From the NCBI GenBank assembly GCA_022495995.1, contig JAFEMH010002452.1:276489-340488 (forward strand): a stretch of 64,000 nt of DNA, in the 5' to 3' direction. Position 1 is the stretch's first letter; each line of letters starts with the position of its first letter. The position numbers were made by a program, and so were the translations under genes. Source of the DNA: Adenophora triphylla var. japonica. Taxonomy: Eukaryota; Streptophyta; Magnoliopsida; Asterales; Campanulaceae. Positions 10,601-24,000 of this stretch are shown piece after piece. Under the pieces are notes generated by a model that was not told the origin of the DNA, did not search any database, and saw nothing but the letters and a program-made list of their open reading frames with translations.

Positions 10601-13600
10601 AGAACAATTGAAAGGATCAGCCCACCAAAAATTTGGCTCATACGGAGGTCGTTTTCATGGTGAAAATCACCATTTACGAAATTTTCTGATTCCCCATAGG
10701 GGGTACACGCATTTTTGGGCTCTCGGGTACTATTAGCCAATTACCCTCCATTTTTCAACCAATCAAATAGAACATTTGAAAGGATCCGCCAAACAAAAAT
10801 TTGGCTCAAACGGAGATCGTTTTCATGGTGAAAATGACCATTTACGTAATTTCCCGATTCCCCAAAGGGGTTACACGCATTTTTGGGCTCCCGGGAACTA
10901 TTAGCCAAACACCCTCCTTTTTTCAACCAATCCAATAAAACAATTGAAGGGATCATCCCATAAAAAATTTGGCTCAAACGGAGGTCGTTTTCATGGTGAA
11001 AATCACCATTTACGAAATTTCCCGATTCCGTACATGCATTTTTGGGCTCCCGGCACTAGTAGCCAAATACCCTCCTTTTTCAACCAATACAATAGAACAT
11101 TTGAAAGGATCTGCCCACCAAAAATTTGACTCAAACAGAGGTCGTTTTCATGGTGAAAATCACCATTTACGAAATTTTACGATTTCCTAAAGAGAGTAGT
11201 ACACGCATTTTTGGGCTCCCGGGCACTAGTAGCCAAATACCCTCCTTTTTTCAACCAATCCAATAGAACATTTGAAACGATCCGCCAACCAAAAATTTGG
11301 CTCAAACGGAGCTCGTTTTCGTGGTGAAAATGACCATTCACGAAATTTTCCGATTCCCCAAAGGGGGTAGTACACGCATTTTTGGGCTCCCGAGAACTAG
11401 TAGCCAAATACCCTCCTTTTTTCAACCAATCCAATAAAACAATTGAAAGGATCATCCCACCAAAAATTTGGCTCAAACGGAGGTCGTTTTCATGGTGAAA
11501 ATCACCATTTACGAAATTTCCCGATTCCCTAAAGGGGGGGGGGGGTTAGTACACGCATTTTTGGGCTCCCGGGTAATAGTAGCCAAATACCCTCCTTTTT
11601 TCAACCAATACAATAGAACATTTGAAGGATCCGCCCACCAAAAATTTGACTCAAACGGAGGTCATTTTCATGGTGAAAATTACCATTTACGAAATTTTCC
11701 GATTCCCTAAAGGGGGTATTACACGCATTTTTGGGCTCCCGGGCACAAGTAGCTAAATACCCTCCTTTTTTAAACCAATCAAATAGAACATTTGAAATGA
11801 TCCGCCCACCAAAAAATTGGCTCAAACGGAGCTCGTTTTCAAGGTGAAAATCCGCACACGCATTTTTGGGCTCTCGGGCACTAGTAGCCAAATACCATCC
11901 ATTTTTCAACCAATCCAATAGACCATTTGAAAGGATCCGCCCACCAAAAATTTGGCTCAAACGGAGGTCATTTTCATGGTGAAAATCACCATTTACGAAA
12001 TTTCCCGATTTCCCAAAGTGGGTAGGACACGCATTTTTGGGCTCCCGGGCACTAGTAGCCAAATACCCTCTTTTTTCAACCAATCCAATAGAAAATTTGA
12101 AAGGATCCGCCCACCAAAAATTTGGCTCAAACGGAGGTCGTTTACATGGTGAAAATGACAATTTACGAAATTTCCCGATTCCCCAAAGGGGGTAAGTACA
12201 CGCATTTTTGGGTTCCTGGGCACTAGTAGCCAAATACCCTCCTTTTTTCAACTAATAAAATAGAACATTTCAAAGGATCTGCCCACCAAAAATTTGGCTC
12301 AAACGGAGGTCGTTTTCATGGTGAAAATGACCATTTACGAAATTTCCCGATTTTCCAAAGGGGGTAGTACACGCATTTTTGGGCTCCTGGGAACTAGTAG
12401 CCAAATACCCTCCTTTTTTAAACCAATCCAATAAAACAATTGAAATTATCATCCCACCAAAAATTTGGCTTAAACGGAGGTCATTTTCATGGTGAAATCA
12501 CCATTTACGAAATTTCCCGATTCCCCAAAGGGGGGTAAGTACACGCATTTTTGGGCTCCCGGACACTAGTAGCCAAATACCCTCCTTTTTTCAACCAATC
12601 AAATATAACATTTGAAAGGATCCGCCCACCAAAAATTTGGCTCAAACGGAGGTCGTTTTCATGGTGAAAATCACCATTTACAAAATTTCCCGATTCCCCA
12701 AAGGGGGTAGGTAGTACACGCATTTTTGGGTTCCTGGGCACTAGTGGCCAAATAACCTCCTTTTTTCAACCAATACTATAGAACGTTTGAAAGGATCCGC
12801 CCACCAAAAATTTGGCTCAAACGGAGGTCATTTTCATGGTGAAAATCCGCACACGCATTTTTGGGCTCTCGAGCACTAGTAGCCAAACACCCTCCTTTTT
12901 TCAACCAATCCAATAGAAAAATTGAAAGGATCAGCCCACCAAAAATTTGGCTCAAAAGGAGGTCGTTTTAATGATGAAAATCACCATTTACGAAATTTCC
13001 CGATTCCCCAAAGGGGGTAGTACACGCATTTTTGGGTTTCCGGGCACTAGTAGCCAAATACCATCCCTTTTTCAACCAATCTAATAGAACAATTGAAAGG
13101 ATCAGCCACCAAAAATTTTGGCTCAAACAGAGGTCGTTTTCATGGTGAATTTGACCATTTACGAAATTTCCGGATTCCCCAAAGGGGTAGTACATGTATT
13201 TTTGGGCTCCTGGGAACTAGTAGCCAAATACCCTCCTTTTTTCAACCAATACAATAGAAAATTTGAAAGGATCCCCCCACCAAAAATTTGGCTCAAACGG
13301 AGGTCGTTTTCATGGTGAAAATCACCATTTACGAAATTTCCCGATTCCCCAAAGGGGGTAAGGTAGTACACGCATTTTTGGGCTCTCGGGCACTAGTAGC
13401 CAAATACCATCCTTTTTTAAACCAATCCAATAGAACATTTGAAAGGATCCGCCCACCAAAAATTTGGCTCAAACGAAGGCCGTTTTCATGGTGAAAATCA
13501 CCATTTACGAAATTTTCCGATTCCCCAAAGTGGGTAAGGTAGTACACGCATTTTTGGGCTCTCGGGTACTATAAGCCAAATACCCTCCTTTTTTCAAACA

Positions 13601-16600
13601 ATCCAATAAAACAATTGAAATGATCATCCCACAAAAAATATGGCTCAAACGGAGGTTGTTTTCATGGTGAAAATCACCATTTACGAAATTTTTTGATACC
13701 CTAAAGGGGGTAGTACACACATTTTTTGGCTTCCGGGCACTAGTAGCCAAATACCCTCTTTTTTTCAACCAATCCAATAGAACATTTTAAAGGATCCGCC
13801 AACCAAAAATTTGGCTCAAACGGAGGTCGTTTTCATGGTGAAAATGACCATTTACGAAATTTCCCGATTCCCCAAAGGGGTAGTACACGCATTTTTGGGC
13901 TCCCGGGAACTAGTAGCCAAATACCCTCATTTTTTCAACCAATCCAATAAAACAATATAAAGGATCATCTCACCAAAAATTTGGCTCAAACGGAGGTCGT
14001 TTTCATGGTGAATATTACCATTTACGAAATTTCCCGATTCCCTAAAGGGGGTAGTACACGCATTTTTGGGCTCCCGAGCACAAGTAGCCAAATACCCTCC
14101 TTTTTTCAACCAATACAATAGAACATTTGAAAGGATCCGCCCACCAAAAATTTAACTCAAACGGAGGTCGTTTTTATGGTGAAAAACACCATTTACGAAA
14201 TTTCTCGATTCCCTAATGGGGGTAGTACACACATTTTTGGGCTCCCGGGCCCAAGTAGCCAAACACCCTCCTTTTATCAACCAATACAATAGAAAAATTG
14301 AAAGGATCAGCCCACCAAAAATTTGGCTCAAAAGGAGGTCGTTTTCATGGTGAAAATCACCATTTACGAAATTTCGCGATTCCCCAAAGTGGGAAGGACA
14401 CGCATTTTTGGGTTCCTGGGAACTAGTAGCCAAATACCCTCCTTTTTTCAACTAATACAATAGAACATTTGAAAGGATCCGCCCACCAAAAATTTGGCTC
14501 AAACGGAGGTCGTTTTCATGGTGAAAATGACCATTTACGAAATTTTTCGATTCCGTAAAGGATGCATTTTTGGGCTCCCGGGCACAAGTAGTCAAATACC
14601 CTTCTTTTTCAACCAATCCAATAGAACATTTGAAAGGATCCGCCTACCAAAAATTTGGCTCAAACGGAGGTCGTTTTCATGGTGAAAATCACCATTTACG
14701 AAATTTTCCGATTCCCCAAGTAAGTACACGCATTTTTGGGCTCCCGGGCACTAGTAGCCAAATGCCCTCCTTTTTTCAACCAATCCAATAGAACATTTGA
14801 AAGGATCCACCCACCAAAAATTTGGCTCAAACGGAGGTCGTTTTCATGAGGAAATTCACTATTTACGAAATTTCCAGATTCGCCAAAAGGGGGTAGTACA
14901 CGCATTTTTGGGGTCCCGGGCACTAATAGCCAAATACCCTACTTTTTTCAACCAATACAATAGAACATTTGAAAGGATCCACCCACCAAAAATTTGATTC
15001 AAACGGAGGTCGTTTTCATGGTGAAAATCACCATTTACAAAATTTCCCGATTCCCCAAAGGGGGTAGGTAGTACACGCATTTTTGGGTTCCTGGGCACTA
15101 GTGGCCAAATACCCTCCTTTTTTGAACCAATACAATAGAACATTTGAAAGGATCCACCCACCAAAAATTTGGCTCAAACGGAGGTCGTTTTCATGGTGAA
15201 AATTTTCAGATTCGCCAAAGGGGGGTTGTACACGCAGTTTTGGGCTCCCGAGCACTAATAGCCAAATACCCTACTTTTTTCCACCAATACAATAGAACAT
15301 TTGAAAGGATCCGCCCACCAAAAATTTGATTCAAACGGAGGTCGTTTTCATGGTGAAAATCACCATTTACGAAATTTCCTGATTCCCTAAAGGGGGTAGT
15401 ACACGCATTTTTGGGCTCCCGGGTACTAGTAGCCAAATACCCTCCTATTTTCAACCAATACTATAGAACATTTGAAAGGATCCGCCCACCAATAATTTGG
15501 CTCAAACGGAGGTTGTTTTCATGGTAAAAATCACCATTTACGAAATTTCCCGATTCCCTAAAGGGGGTAGTATACGCATTTTTGGTCTCCCGGGCACAAG
15601 TAGCCAAATACTCTCCTTATTTCAACCAATTCAATAGAAAATTTGAAACGATCCGCCCATAAAAAAATTGGCTCAAACGGAGGTCGTTTTCAAGGTGAAA
15701 ATCCGCACACGCATTTTTGGGCTCTCGGGTACTATTAGCCAAACACGCTCCTTTTATCAACCAATCCAATAGAACAACTGAAAGGATCAGCCCACCAAAA
15801 ATTTGGCTCAAAAGGAGGTCGTTTTCATGGTGAAAATCACCATTTACTAAATTTCCCGATTCCCCAAAGTGGGTAGGACATGCATTTTTGGGCTCCCGAG
15901 CACTAGTAGCCAAATATTCTCATTTTTTCAACCAATCCAATAGAAAATTTTAAAGGATCCGCCCACCAAAAATTTGGCTCAAACGGAGGTCGTTTTCATG
16001 GTGAAATGACCATTTACGAAATTTCCCGATTCCCCAAAGGGGGTAAGTACACGCATTTTTGGGTTCCTGGGCACTAGTAGCAAAATACACTCCTTTTTTC
16101 AACTAATACAATAGAACATTTGAAAGGTTCCGCCCACCAAAAATTTGGCTCAAACGGAAGTCGTTTTCATGGTGAAAATCACTATTTACGAAATTTCCCG
16201 ATTCGCCAAAGGGGGTAGTACACGCATTTTTGGGCTCCCGGGCACTTGTAGCCAAATACCCTCCTTTTTTCAACCAATACAATATAACATTTTAAAGGAT
16301 CCGCCCACCAAAAATTTGACTCAAACGGAGGTCGTTTTCATGGCGAAAATCACCATTTACAAAATTTCTCGATTCACCAAAGGGGGTAGGTAGTACACGC
16401 ATTTTTGGGCTCCCGGGCACTAGTAGCTAAATACCCTCCCTTTTTCAACTAATACAATAGAACATTTGAAACGATCCGCTCACCAAAAATTTGGCTCAAA
16501 CGGAGGTCGTTTTCAAGGTGAAAATCCGCACACGCATTTTTGGGCTCTCGTGCACTAGTAGCCAAACACCCTCCTTTTTTCAACCAATCCAATAGAACAA

Positions 16601-19224
16601 TTGAAAGGATCAGCCCACCAAAAATTTGGCTCAAACGGAGGTCGTTTTCATGGTGAAAATCACCATTTACGAAATTTCCCGATTCCCCAAAGTGGGTAGG
16701 ACACGCATTTTTGGGCTCTCGGGCACTAGTAGCCAAAATACCCTCCTTTTTTCAACCAATCCAATAGAACATTTGAAAGGATCCGCCCACCAAAAATTTG
16801 GCTCAAACGGAGGTCGTTTTCATGGTGAATATAACCATTTTACGAAATTTCCCGATTCCCCAAAGGGGGTAGTACATGCATTTTTGGGCTCCCGGGCACT
16901 AGTAGTCAAATAACCTCCTTTTTCAACCAATCCAATAGAAAATTTGAAAGGATCCGCCCACTAAAAATTTGGCTCAAACGGAGGTCGATTTCATGATGAA
17001 AATCACCATTTACGAAATTTCCCGATTCCCCAAAGGGGGTAAGATAGTACACACATTTTTGGGCTCTCGGGCACTAGTAGCCAAATATCGTCCTTTTTTC
17101 AACCAATCCAATAGAAAATTTGAAAGGATCCGCCCACAAAAAATTTGACTCAAACGGAGGTCGTTTTCATGGTGAAAATCATCATTTACAAAATATCCCG
17201 ATTCTCCAAAGGGGGTAAGGTAGTACACGCATTTTTGGGCTCTCGGGCACTATTAACCAAATACCCTCCTTTTTTCAACCAATACAATTGAACATTTGAA
17301 AGGATCCGCCCACCAAAAATTTGATTCAAACGGAGGTCATTTTCATGGTGATAATGACCATTTCCGAATTTGAAATTATCCTCCTTTTTTCAACCAATCC
17401 AATACCCTCCTTTTTTCAACCAATCCAATAGGACATTTGAAATTATACTCCCACCAATAATTTGGCTCAAACAGAGGTCGTTTTCACGGTGAAAATGACC
17501 ATTTACAAAATTTCCCGATTCCCCAAAGGGTAGTACACGCATTTTCGGGCTCTCGAGCACTAGTAGCCAAACACCATCCTTTTTTCAACCAATCCAATAG
17601 AACAAGTGAAAGGATCATCCCACCAAAAATTTGGCTCAAACGGAGGTCGTTTTCATGGTGAAAATCACCATTTACGAAATTTCCTAATTCCCCAAAGGGG
17701 GTACACGCATTTTTGGGCTCACGGGCACTAGTAGCCAAATACCCTCCTTTTTTCAACCAATCAAATAGAACATTTGAAAGGATCCGCCAACCAAAAATTT
17801 GGCTCAAACGGAGGTCGTTTTCATGGTGAAAATGATCATTTACGAAATATTTCGATTCCCCAAAGGGGGTAATACACGCATTTTTGGGCTCCCGGGAACT
17901 AGTAGCCAAATACCCTCCTTTTTTCAATCAATCCAATAAAACAATTGAAAGGATCATCCCACGTTTTCATGGTGAAAATCACCATTTACGAAATTTTCCA
18001 ATTCCCTAAAGTGGGTAGGTAGTACACGCATTTTTGGGCTCCCGGGCACTAGTAGCCAAATACTCTCCTTTTTTCGACCAATACAATAGAACATTTGAAA
18101 AGATCCGCCAACCAAAAATTTGGCTCAAACGGAGGTCGTTTTCATGGTGAAAATGACCATTTACGAAATTTCCCGATTCCCTAAAGGGGGTAGTACAAGC
18201 ATTTTTGGGCTCCCGGGCACAAGTAGCCAAATACCCTCCTTTTTTCAACCAATCCAATAGAACATTTGAAACGATCCGCCCAAAAAAAAATTTGGCTCAA
18301 ACGGAGGTCGTTTTCAAGGTGAAAATCCGCACACGCATTTTTGGGCTCTCGGGTACTAGTAGCCAAACACCCTCCTTTTATCTATCAATCCAATAGAACA
18401 ATTGAAAGGATCAGCACACCAAAAATTTGGCTCAAAAGGAGGTCATTTTCATGGTGAAAATCTCTATTTACCAAATTTCCCGATTCCCCAAAGTGGGTAA
18501 GACACGCATTTTTGGGCTCTCGGGCACTAGTAGCCAAATACCCTACTTTTTCAACCAATCCAATAGAAAATTTGAAAGGATCTGACCACCAAAAATTTGG
18601 CTCAAACGGAGGTCGTTTTCATGGTGAAAATGACCATTTACGAAATTTCCCGATTCCCCAAAGGGTTTGTTTGTACACGCATTTTTGGGTTCCTGGGCAC
18701 TAGTAGCCAAATACACTCCTTTTCTCAACTAATACAATAGAACATTTGAAAGGTTCCGCCCACCAAAAATTTGGCTCAAACGGAGGTCGTTTTCATGGTG
18801 AAAATGACCATTTACGAAATTTCCCGATTCCCTAAAGGGGTAGTACACGCATTTTTGGGCTCCCAGGCACAAGTAGTCAAATACCCTCCTTTTTTCAACC
18901 AATCCAATAGAACATTTTAAAGGATCCGCCCACCAAAAATTTGGCTTAAACGGAGGTCGTTTTCATGGTGAAAATCACCATTTACGAAATTTCCCTGTTC
19001 CCCAAAGTGAGTAGGACACGCATTTTTGGCTCCCGGGCACTAGTAGACAAATACCCTCCTTGTTTCAATCAATCCAATAGAACATTTGAAAGGATCCGCC
19101 CACAAAAATTTTGGCTTAAACGGAGGTCGTTTTCATGGTGAAAAACACTATTTACGAAATTTCCCGATTCGCCAAAGGGGGGTAGTACACGCATTTTTGG
19201 GCTCCCGGGCACTAGTAGCCAAAT
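7656..19224 (+). repeat. Satellite array 1 (about 170-176-bp monomer, plus orientation)
   Basis: About 11.6 kb, roughly 67 monomers, of a tandem repeat with landmarks in this order: ACACGCATTTTTGGGCTC, ACTAGTAGCCAAATACCCTC, TTTCAACCAATCCAATAGAA, GGATCCGCCCACCAAAAATT, GGCTCAAACGGAGGTCGTTT, TCATGGTGAAAATCACCATT and CGATTCCCCAAAGGGGGTA. Monomer length and sequence vary more than in array 2. Some monomers lack the segment between GGTGAAAAT and ACACGCATT; these short forms recur near 8144, 8968, 11853, 12848, 15704, 16527 and 18328. Open frames on both strands are by-products of a period near a multiple of three. The length is nucleosome-like, as for many plant centromeric or pericentromeric satellites; no chromosomal position can be proven here. 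Confidence 0.97.
17341..17450. repeat. Rearranged monomer with internal short duplication
   Basis: Within array 1 the regular monomer order breaks. After GACCATTTCCGAATTTGAAA the motif CCTCCTTTTTTCAACCAATC appears twice in direct succession, then the array resumes. It looks like a local deletion plus duplication scar from slippage or repair. Confidence 0.7.
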
Positions 19225-20669
19225 TGTTAGGTCCCAAATGGTAGAAATCAGGCTAGAGGGGGGTGAATAGCCTGTTAAAACTTTTTGCTTAAAAACTCTT
19301 AGTCTTTGTAAAAGGTTGTAGGAAACACACTTGCCAACTGTTAGATTAATTTTGCACAGCGGAGATTTCAGTTAGGCTAGGTTTACAACCGGTTAGGTAG
19401 AGTTTCAAAAACAGTATGTTAAAATCCTTATACAAACAAGAAAAATTATATTTCCAAGTAAGACAAACAAGTTGAGCAGTAGGTTGAGTCAATAGGTTGT
19501 GACCAGTTGAGAGAATGTCAACCAGTTACAACTACACAAAAATAAACAAGCACACAGAAGAATGACACATTGTTTGAAGAGGTTCACAGTGTTAAATAAC
19601 TGCTACGTCCTCTACCAAGTTTGGTCAGAACTTGGATTTGTGAAAGTGCACTACTATATTAATGGTTCCTACTTATTACAAGTTGCAAGCCAATGATTGA
19701 AGGCCGCCAAACTAAAGGTGACCACTAATGGATCGTGCTACAATAAAGACCTGGTGTTTTCTAGAGATGTGCTCACAAGTTGAGCTGATTTCTCTAGGGT
19801 GTTGTGTGTGAAACAATCAATGTGTTCCAAAGGTAGTCTAATGAAGGAACACTACAACATTGATTGAGGTGCACAATGTATAAGTCCTAACAGAGATGTC
19901 TAGTGAATAAGGGGACTTGAATTGAATGCCTTGAACTATGGAGTATGCAGGTGGGTAATTCAAAGGAACTCACTCTCAAGAATCATAAATGCACCAACCT
20001 TCTTCAATGCTCCAGGGAAGCTATTTATAGTGAACTTTGAAAAGGAGCCGTTGTCTTTGAAGAGGTTGCAATGATGACTTGATCAGGCATGCTTTTGAAT
20101 TGAAGGATCTTTGCATTAAATGCCTGAGATAGGAGAGAGAAGATTTTCCTTGAGAGGTTGGAAGGATGTGAGTACTGGACATTTTGGCAATCTATTTTGA
20201 GCTTCTGACAGCCGCAGGAATGTCACTTCAGCGTCTATTCAGCATGCTTGCTTTACCAACTTTAGCTAAAGGGGTTGCTGGGTAGTTGGGAGCAATAAAT
20301 GCTTCGGTTGGGTTAGGCTGAGGGAAGCTTGCAGAGAAAGCTTTAACCGGCAAGGTAAAAGATACAACCTGTGAAGGTTACATCAACTAGGTAGGCAACC
20401 GGTTAGGTTGACCCATCGGTTAGGGAACCAATCGGTTAGGAGAGCAAACCGAGTAACTTACAGAGAAGAACATAGGGGCAAATCTTCACATCTTCAAGTC
20501 TTCAAGGTCTTGAGAAAATTACATGATTTAAAAACACTGGCACTCGCACTAAGGGAACCTATCATACATAGAAAAATTCTATTGGGTCTAATTAAAATTA
20601 GGGGTCCACATTAATGCTTGTTGTGATTGGGTTAAGCAATTCTAAACCTAAGCAGATATTTGACTAACA
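19225..20669 (-). repeat. Sirevirus LTR 1 (3' LTR of copy A)
   Basis: The LTR spans 1445 bp with TG...CA ends and short inverted termini TGTTAG/CTAACA. It abuts satellite array 1 on the left and a polypurine tract on the right. It is more diverged than LTRs 2 and 3 are from each other; the first 40 bp already differ at several positions. Confidence 0.95.
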
Positions 20670-20680
20670 ATCTCCTCCTA
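20670..20680 (-). promoter_or_regulatory. Polypurine tract, copy A
   Basis: On the minus strand, TAGGAGGAGAT lies immediately upstream of the 3' LTR, the place where plus-strand DNA synthesis is primed. The same tract occurs in copy B at 31693-31703. The 360 bp between it and the env-like stop codon (20681-21040) have no other recognisable feature. Confidence 0.8.
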
Positions 20681-21040
20681 ATTGCTTAAGTCCAATCACC
20701 CTAGGTTAGCATCATCTTGACTTAGTAAAAGAATGACTTAAGATTTATCTTTTAGATATGTCATTCCCTAAGTCAAGTAACATCGAAGATGTAACCTAAG
20801 AAAGCTTACAGATAGATTGAAAGCTTAAAATTAAGACAACATAGAAAAAAAATATTTTTGAATGAGTAAACCTGCAAAATGAAATAGTTAGAACAGTTTG
20901 AACATTCAAAAATAATTAAAAGAAAATAAGGAAAGACAAGTCATTCAAAACAACAGAGTTTGAGGTCAAGAAAATCTCATTGATTAAGCTGCAACCGGTT
21001 AAGCAAAAGATGGAAAGACAAGTTCCTCATCGGTTACATT

Positions 21041-24000
21041 CTAGACTTGAGCAGCAGGATCATCGGTTGGAGGCAAATCCTTGGGGTCTGAAGGAGGGGT
21101 AGCCGATGGACTGGCCGGTTGGGTGCGAGATTTCTTGGCTGACTTCTTGGCTTCCTTTTCATCTCTCTTCCTTTTCTTCCTAGCAGACTTCTCAGCATCT
21201 CGGTCCGCTAACATCTTCTTGAGGACTTCATTTTCTGATTTGAGCTTGATCCTCTCAGTGTTGGTCTTTCTAAATAATGAGGCTTGATCGGCTAGCTTAT
21301 AGTTCAACTTCTTGATTTCATCGGTTGCAAGCTTCAAATCGGTTTGGGCATCCTTGGCAGTGTTCATCAATTCTTTGTTCAACTGAGACAAGGCACCTAG
21401 CTGAGTGGAAAGATCAGTGATCTTGGCATCTTTATCAAACAAATCGGCCACATAGTTAGCTAGATCCTTTGCATAACCGTGTTCCATTCTGTCTAACCTC
21501 TTCTCTTCCTCCTCCTGATTGGACTTAACCATACCAGCAAGCAGGGCTTCATAAAGCTCACAAAGATCACGAACAACAACAGGACGGTTGAGTTCATCCT
21601 CAGGAACTGGTTGGGGAGCATCAGGTGAAGGATCAGCATCTGCTACAGCATCACTATCAGAAGAGGAATCACCGGTAGAGGAACTGACTGAAATACCAGG
21701 AGGACCGGTTGGATGAGTAGCAACTGTTAAGGCTTGAACCGGTTGAGGAATGAACACTTGGATGGCAAGGGAAGGGTTTGGTGGAGAAAGGGGAACGGTA
21801 GGAGGCTTCTCGGTTAGATGTGCAGAGAGGGGAATAGAGTGACCGGTAAGAGATGGAGTTGGAGAACCGGTTGAGACATCGGTTGAAGAATCGGTTGGAG
21901 AGGTGACATGGACTGGACCGATCCTTGAGACTTGACCGGTTGGAGAAAAGGTAATCTCCTCATCAGCGATACGAAGAGGCAACCGAGGGGCTAAACACGA
22001 GGAAGTCATTGGGGTCGAAGAGACAAGGGAATCGGACTCAAGGCTAAGAGTGATGGCATTCGAATGTCATGGGCTTCATCAAAAGCGGAGGCAATCGGTT
22101 CGGCGGCGAGTAGGGCCATTGAGAAAGCAAGTTGCTTTGATCGAATCAAAGGAATAACTCTTAGAGCCAGGAGAAGAAGTGAAGCTTGCCTAATATTGCT
22201 CCATGGCCTAGGATGGCCATTTCTCATAATAGAAAGCTGAGGCACATTTGGCATTAACCCAACTACGTGAGTAACTTCGTAGCACCATCTCAAAATTCGC
22301 AGCTCCAAAACACGAGAAATACGGTTGTTGACCGAAAGATAACGCATGAAGATATTTGCGAGAGGAAAAGTGCATTCAATCGGTCCGAGCGGGTTGAGCC
22401 ACACCCCTTGAATTCTAATATGGCGAAGCCTTTGAGATTTGGAAGGAGAGAGAAAATCGGTTTTTGCTTGGAAGGAAAGTTGGTGACCAAGCTGTTGATC
22501 GGTTTTGGAGGGCTTGACCGATTGACCCTTGGGAGGAGGAAATCGAAGGCGAAGTTTAAGCACAACCGGTTTTGGGCTTTGAGGCTTGTTTCCCAGGGCC
22601 AACGGTTCTAGAGAGGTAGAAGGGAATACCAACATCCTTCTCTTTCGGTTTCTTGAGATCTTGGGAAAAAGGAGGATCGAAACAATTTTATACTCGGCAC
22701 GGCTTGAGATTTTCTCATGAAGACCAAAGAGGGGAATACCATGAGAGGTTCGAGGAATTGAAGATTTGGAAGTGTAATAGTTTCAAGGGAGAAAAGATAT
22801 CTTTTTGATAAAGGCAAGGAGTCGGCATAAGCTGGAGGAACAGCGGGATCTAGAATGTTAAAATCATCATCATCATCGATATATCCTCTACTTCAAAGAA
22901 ATCGGGATTCGTCATCGGGAGCAGAAGAAGTGGGAGGTACAGACTGAGTCTCCTCCTCAACCCTTGGAGGACTAGAAAGTAAGGATTGGATTTCTCTCAC
23001 CTGACTGTCAAGAATAGAGGCCTGAAGAGCCTGAGCCGTGGCAAGAGCATCGGCTCGGTCTTGCAATCTCTTTTCCTCCACTTCAAAAGAGGCTAAGCGG
23101 CTACAAATTTTGTCGAAAAAAGGATATCATCGGCATCAATCGGTTGAGAGGCAATAACCGGTTCAGTAGATACAACGGTTGGAGGGATTGAAACCGGTGG
23201 AGACATCATCGGTTGAGTAGAGACCGGTATGGATGTAGTGCCTCCTCCCAATGGAGTAACCGGTGAGGTTTCGGTAATGCCTCCTCCTAGGCTTCTAGCA
23301 TTGCCATCGGTTGAGGAGTGGTAAATGCTTGATCAGTATCCTCCATTCGGTCAGGTCTATCATCTCCATCAGAACTGGAGTCAGAACTTGAACCAGACTC
23401 AGCAATCTCCTCAGACTTTTCCTTTTCTTCCTCATCATCTTCAAACATAGCATCAATTTCAGCATCGGTAATCGTGGGCCATTTGGTTGAGGTGGACTGA
23501 ATTGCTGAAAAGAAATCGGCTAAGGAAATATTTCCAGCTGCCTTAAGTTCATTGTCCATATCCAGTAAATTATCTAGCAAATCCATCACATTCCTGATAA
23601 GCTGATTCTTTCTTGGGCCAAGGCAAACCGGTTCAGAGTCAAAGTTTGGGAGAGAGTCAAACTCCATTTCATATCTCCCAGACTGGTAATAGTCAGTCTC
23701 AATCAACGTATCTTCGGCTCCATAGAGAATGGCAAAATCTGCCCATACAGCTTGGACCATCATATCCTGTCTCATTCTATCTTGAGCTAAGAAAACAAAG
23801 CATTCCATTTGAGGAAGGCGATCGAAGAACTTGTTGTATTGTTTGATGAGACTGCGCCTAGAAGCGGAAAGATCAAAGTCTCTGAGACGGCAAGGTCTAC
23901 TGAAGTATACACCATTCTCAATATGTCGGTTTCCAAAATCAATGTAATCTTGAATGTTGCCAATCGGTACGGAAGATTTGTTGATTTCATGAAATTGGAG

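Noticed and set aside
7763..19180. Dozens of open frames of 60-312 codons on both strands of array 1 (for example 9802-10740 minus)
   Set aside because: They are readings of one satellite monomer in different phases; the period is close to a multiple of three and stop codons are rare in two frames. No start context, codon pattern or known domain supports a protein.
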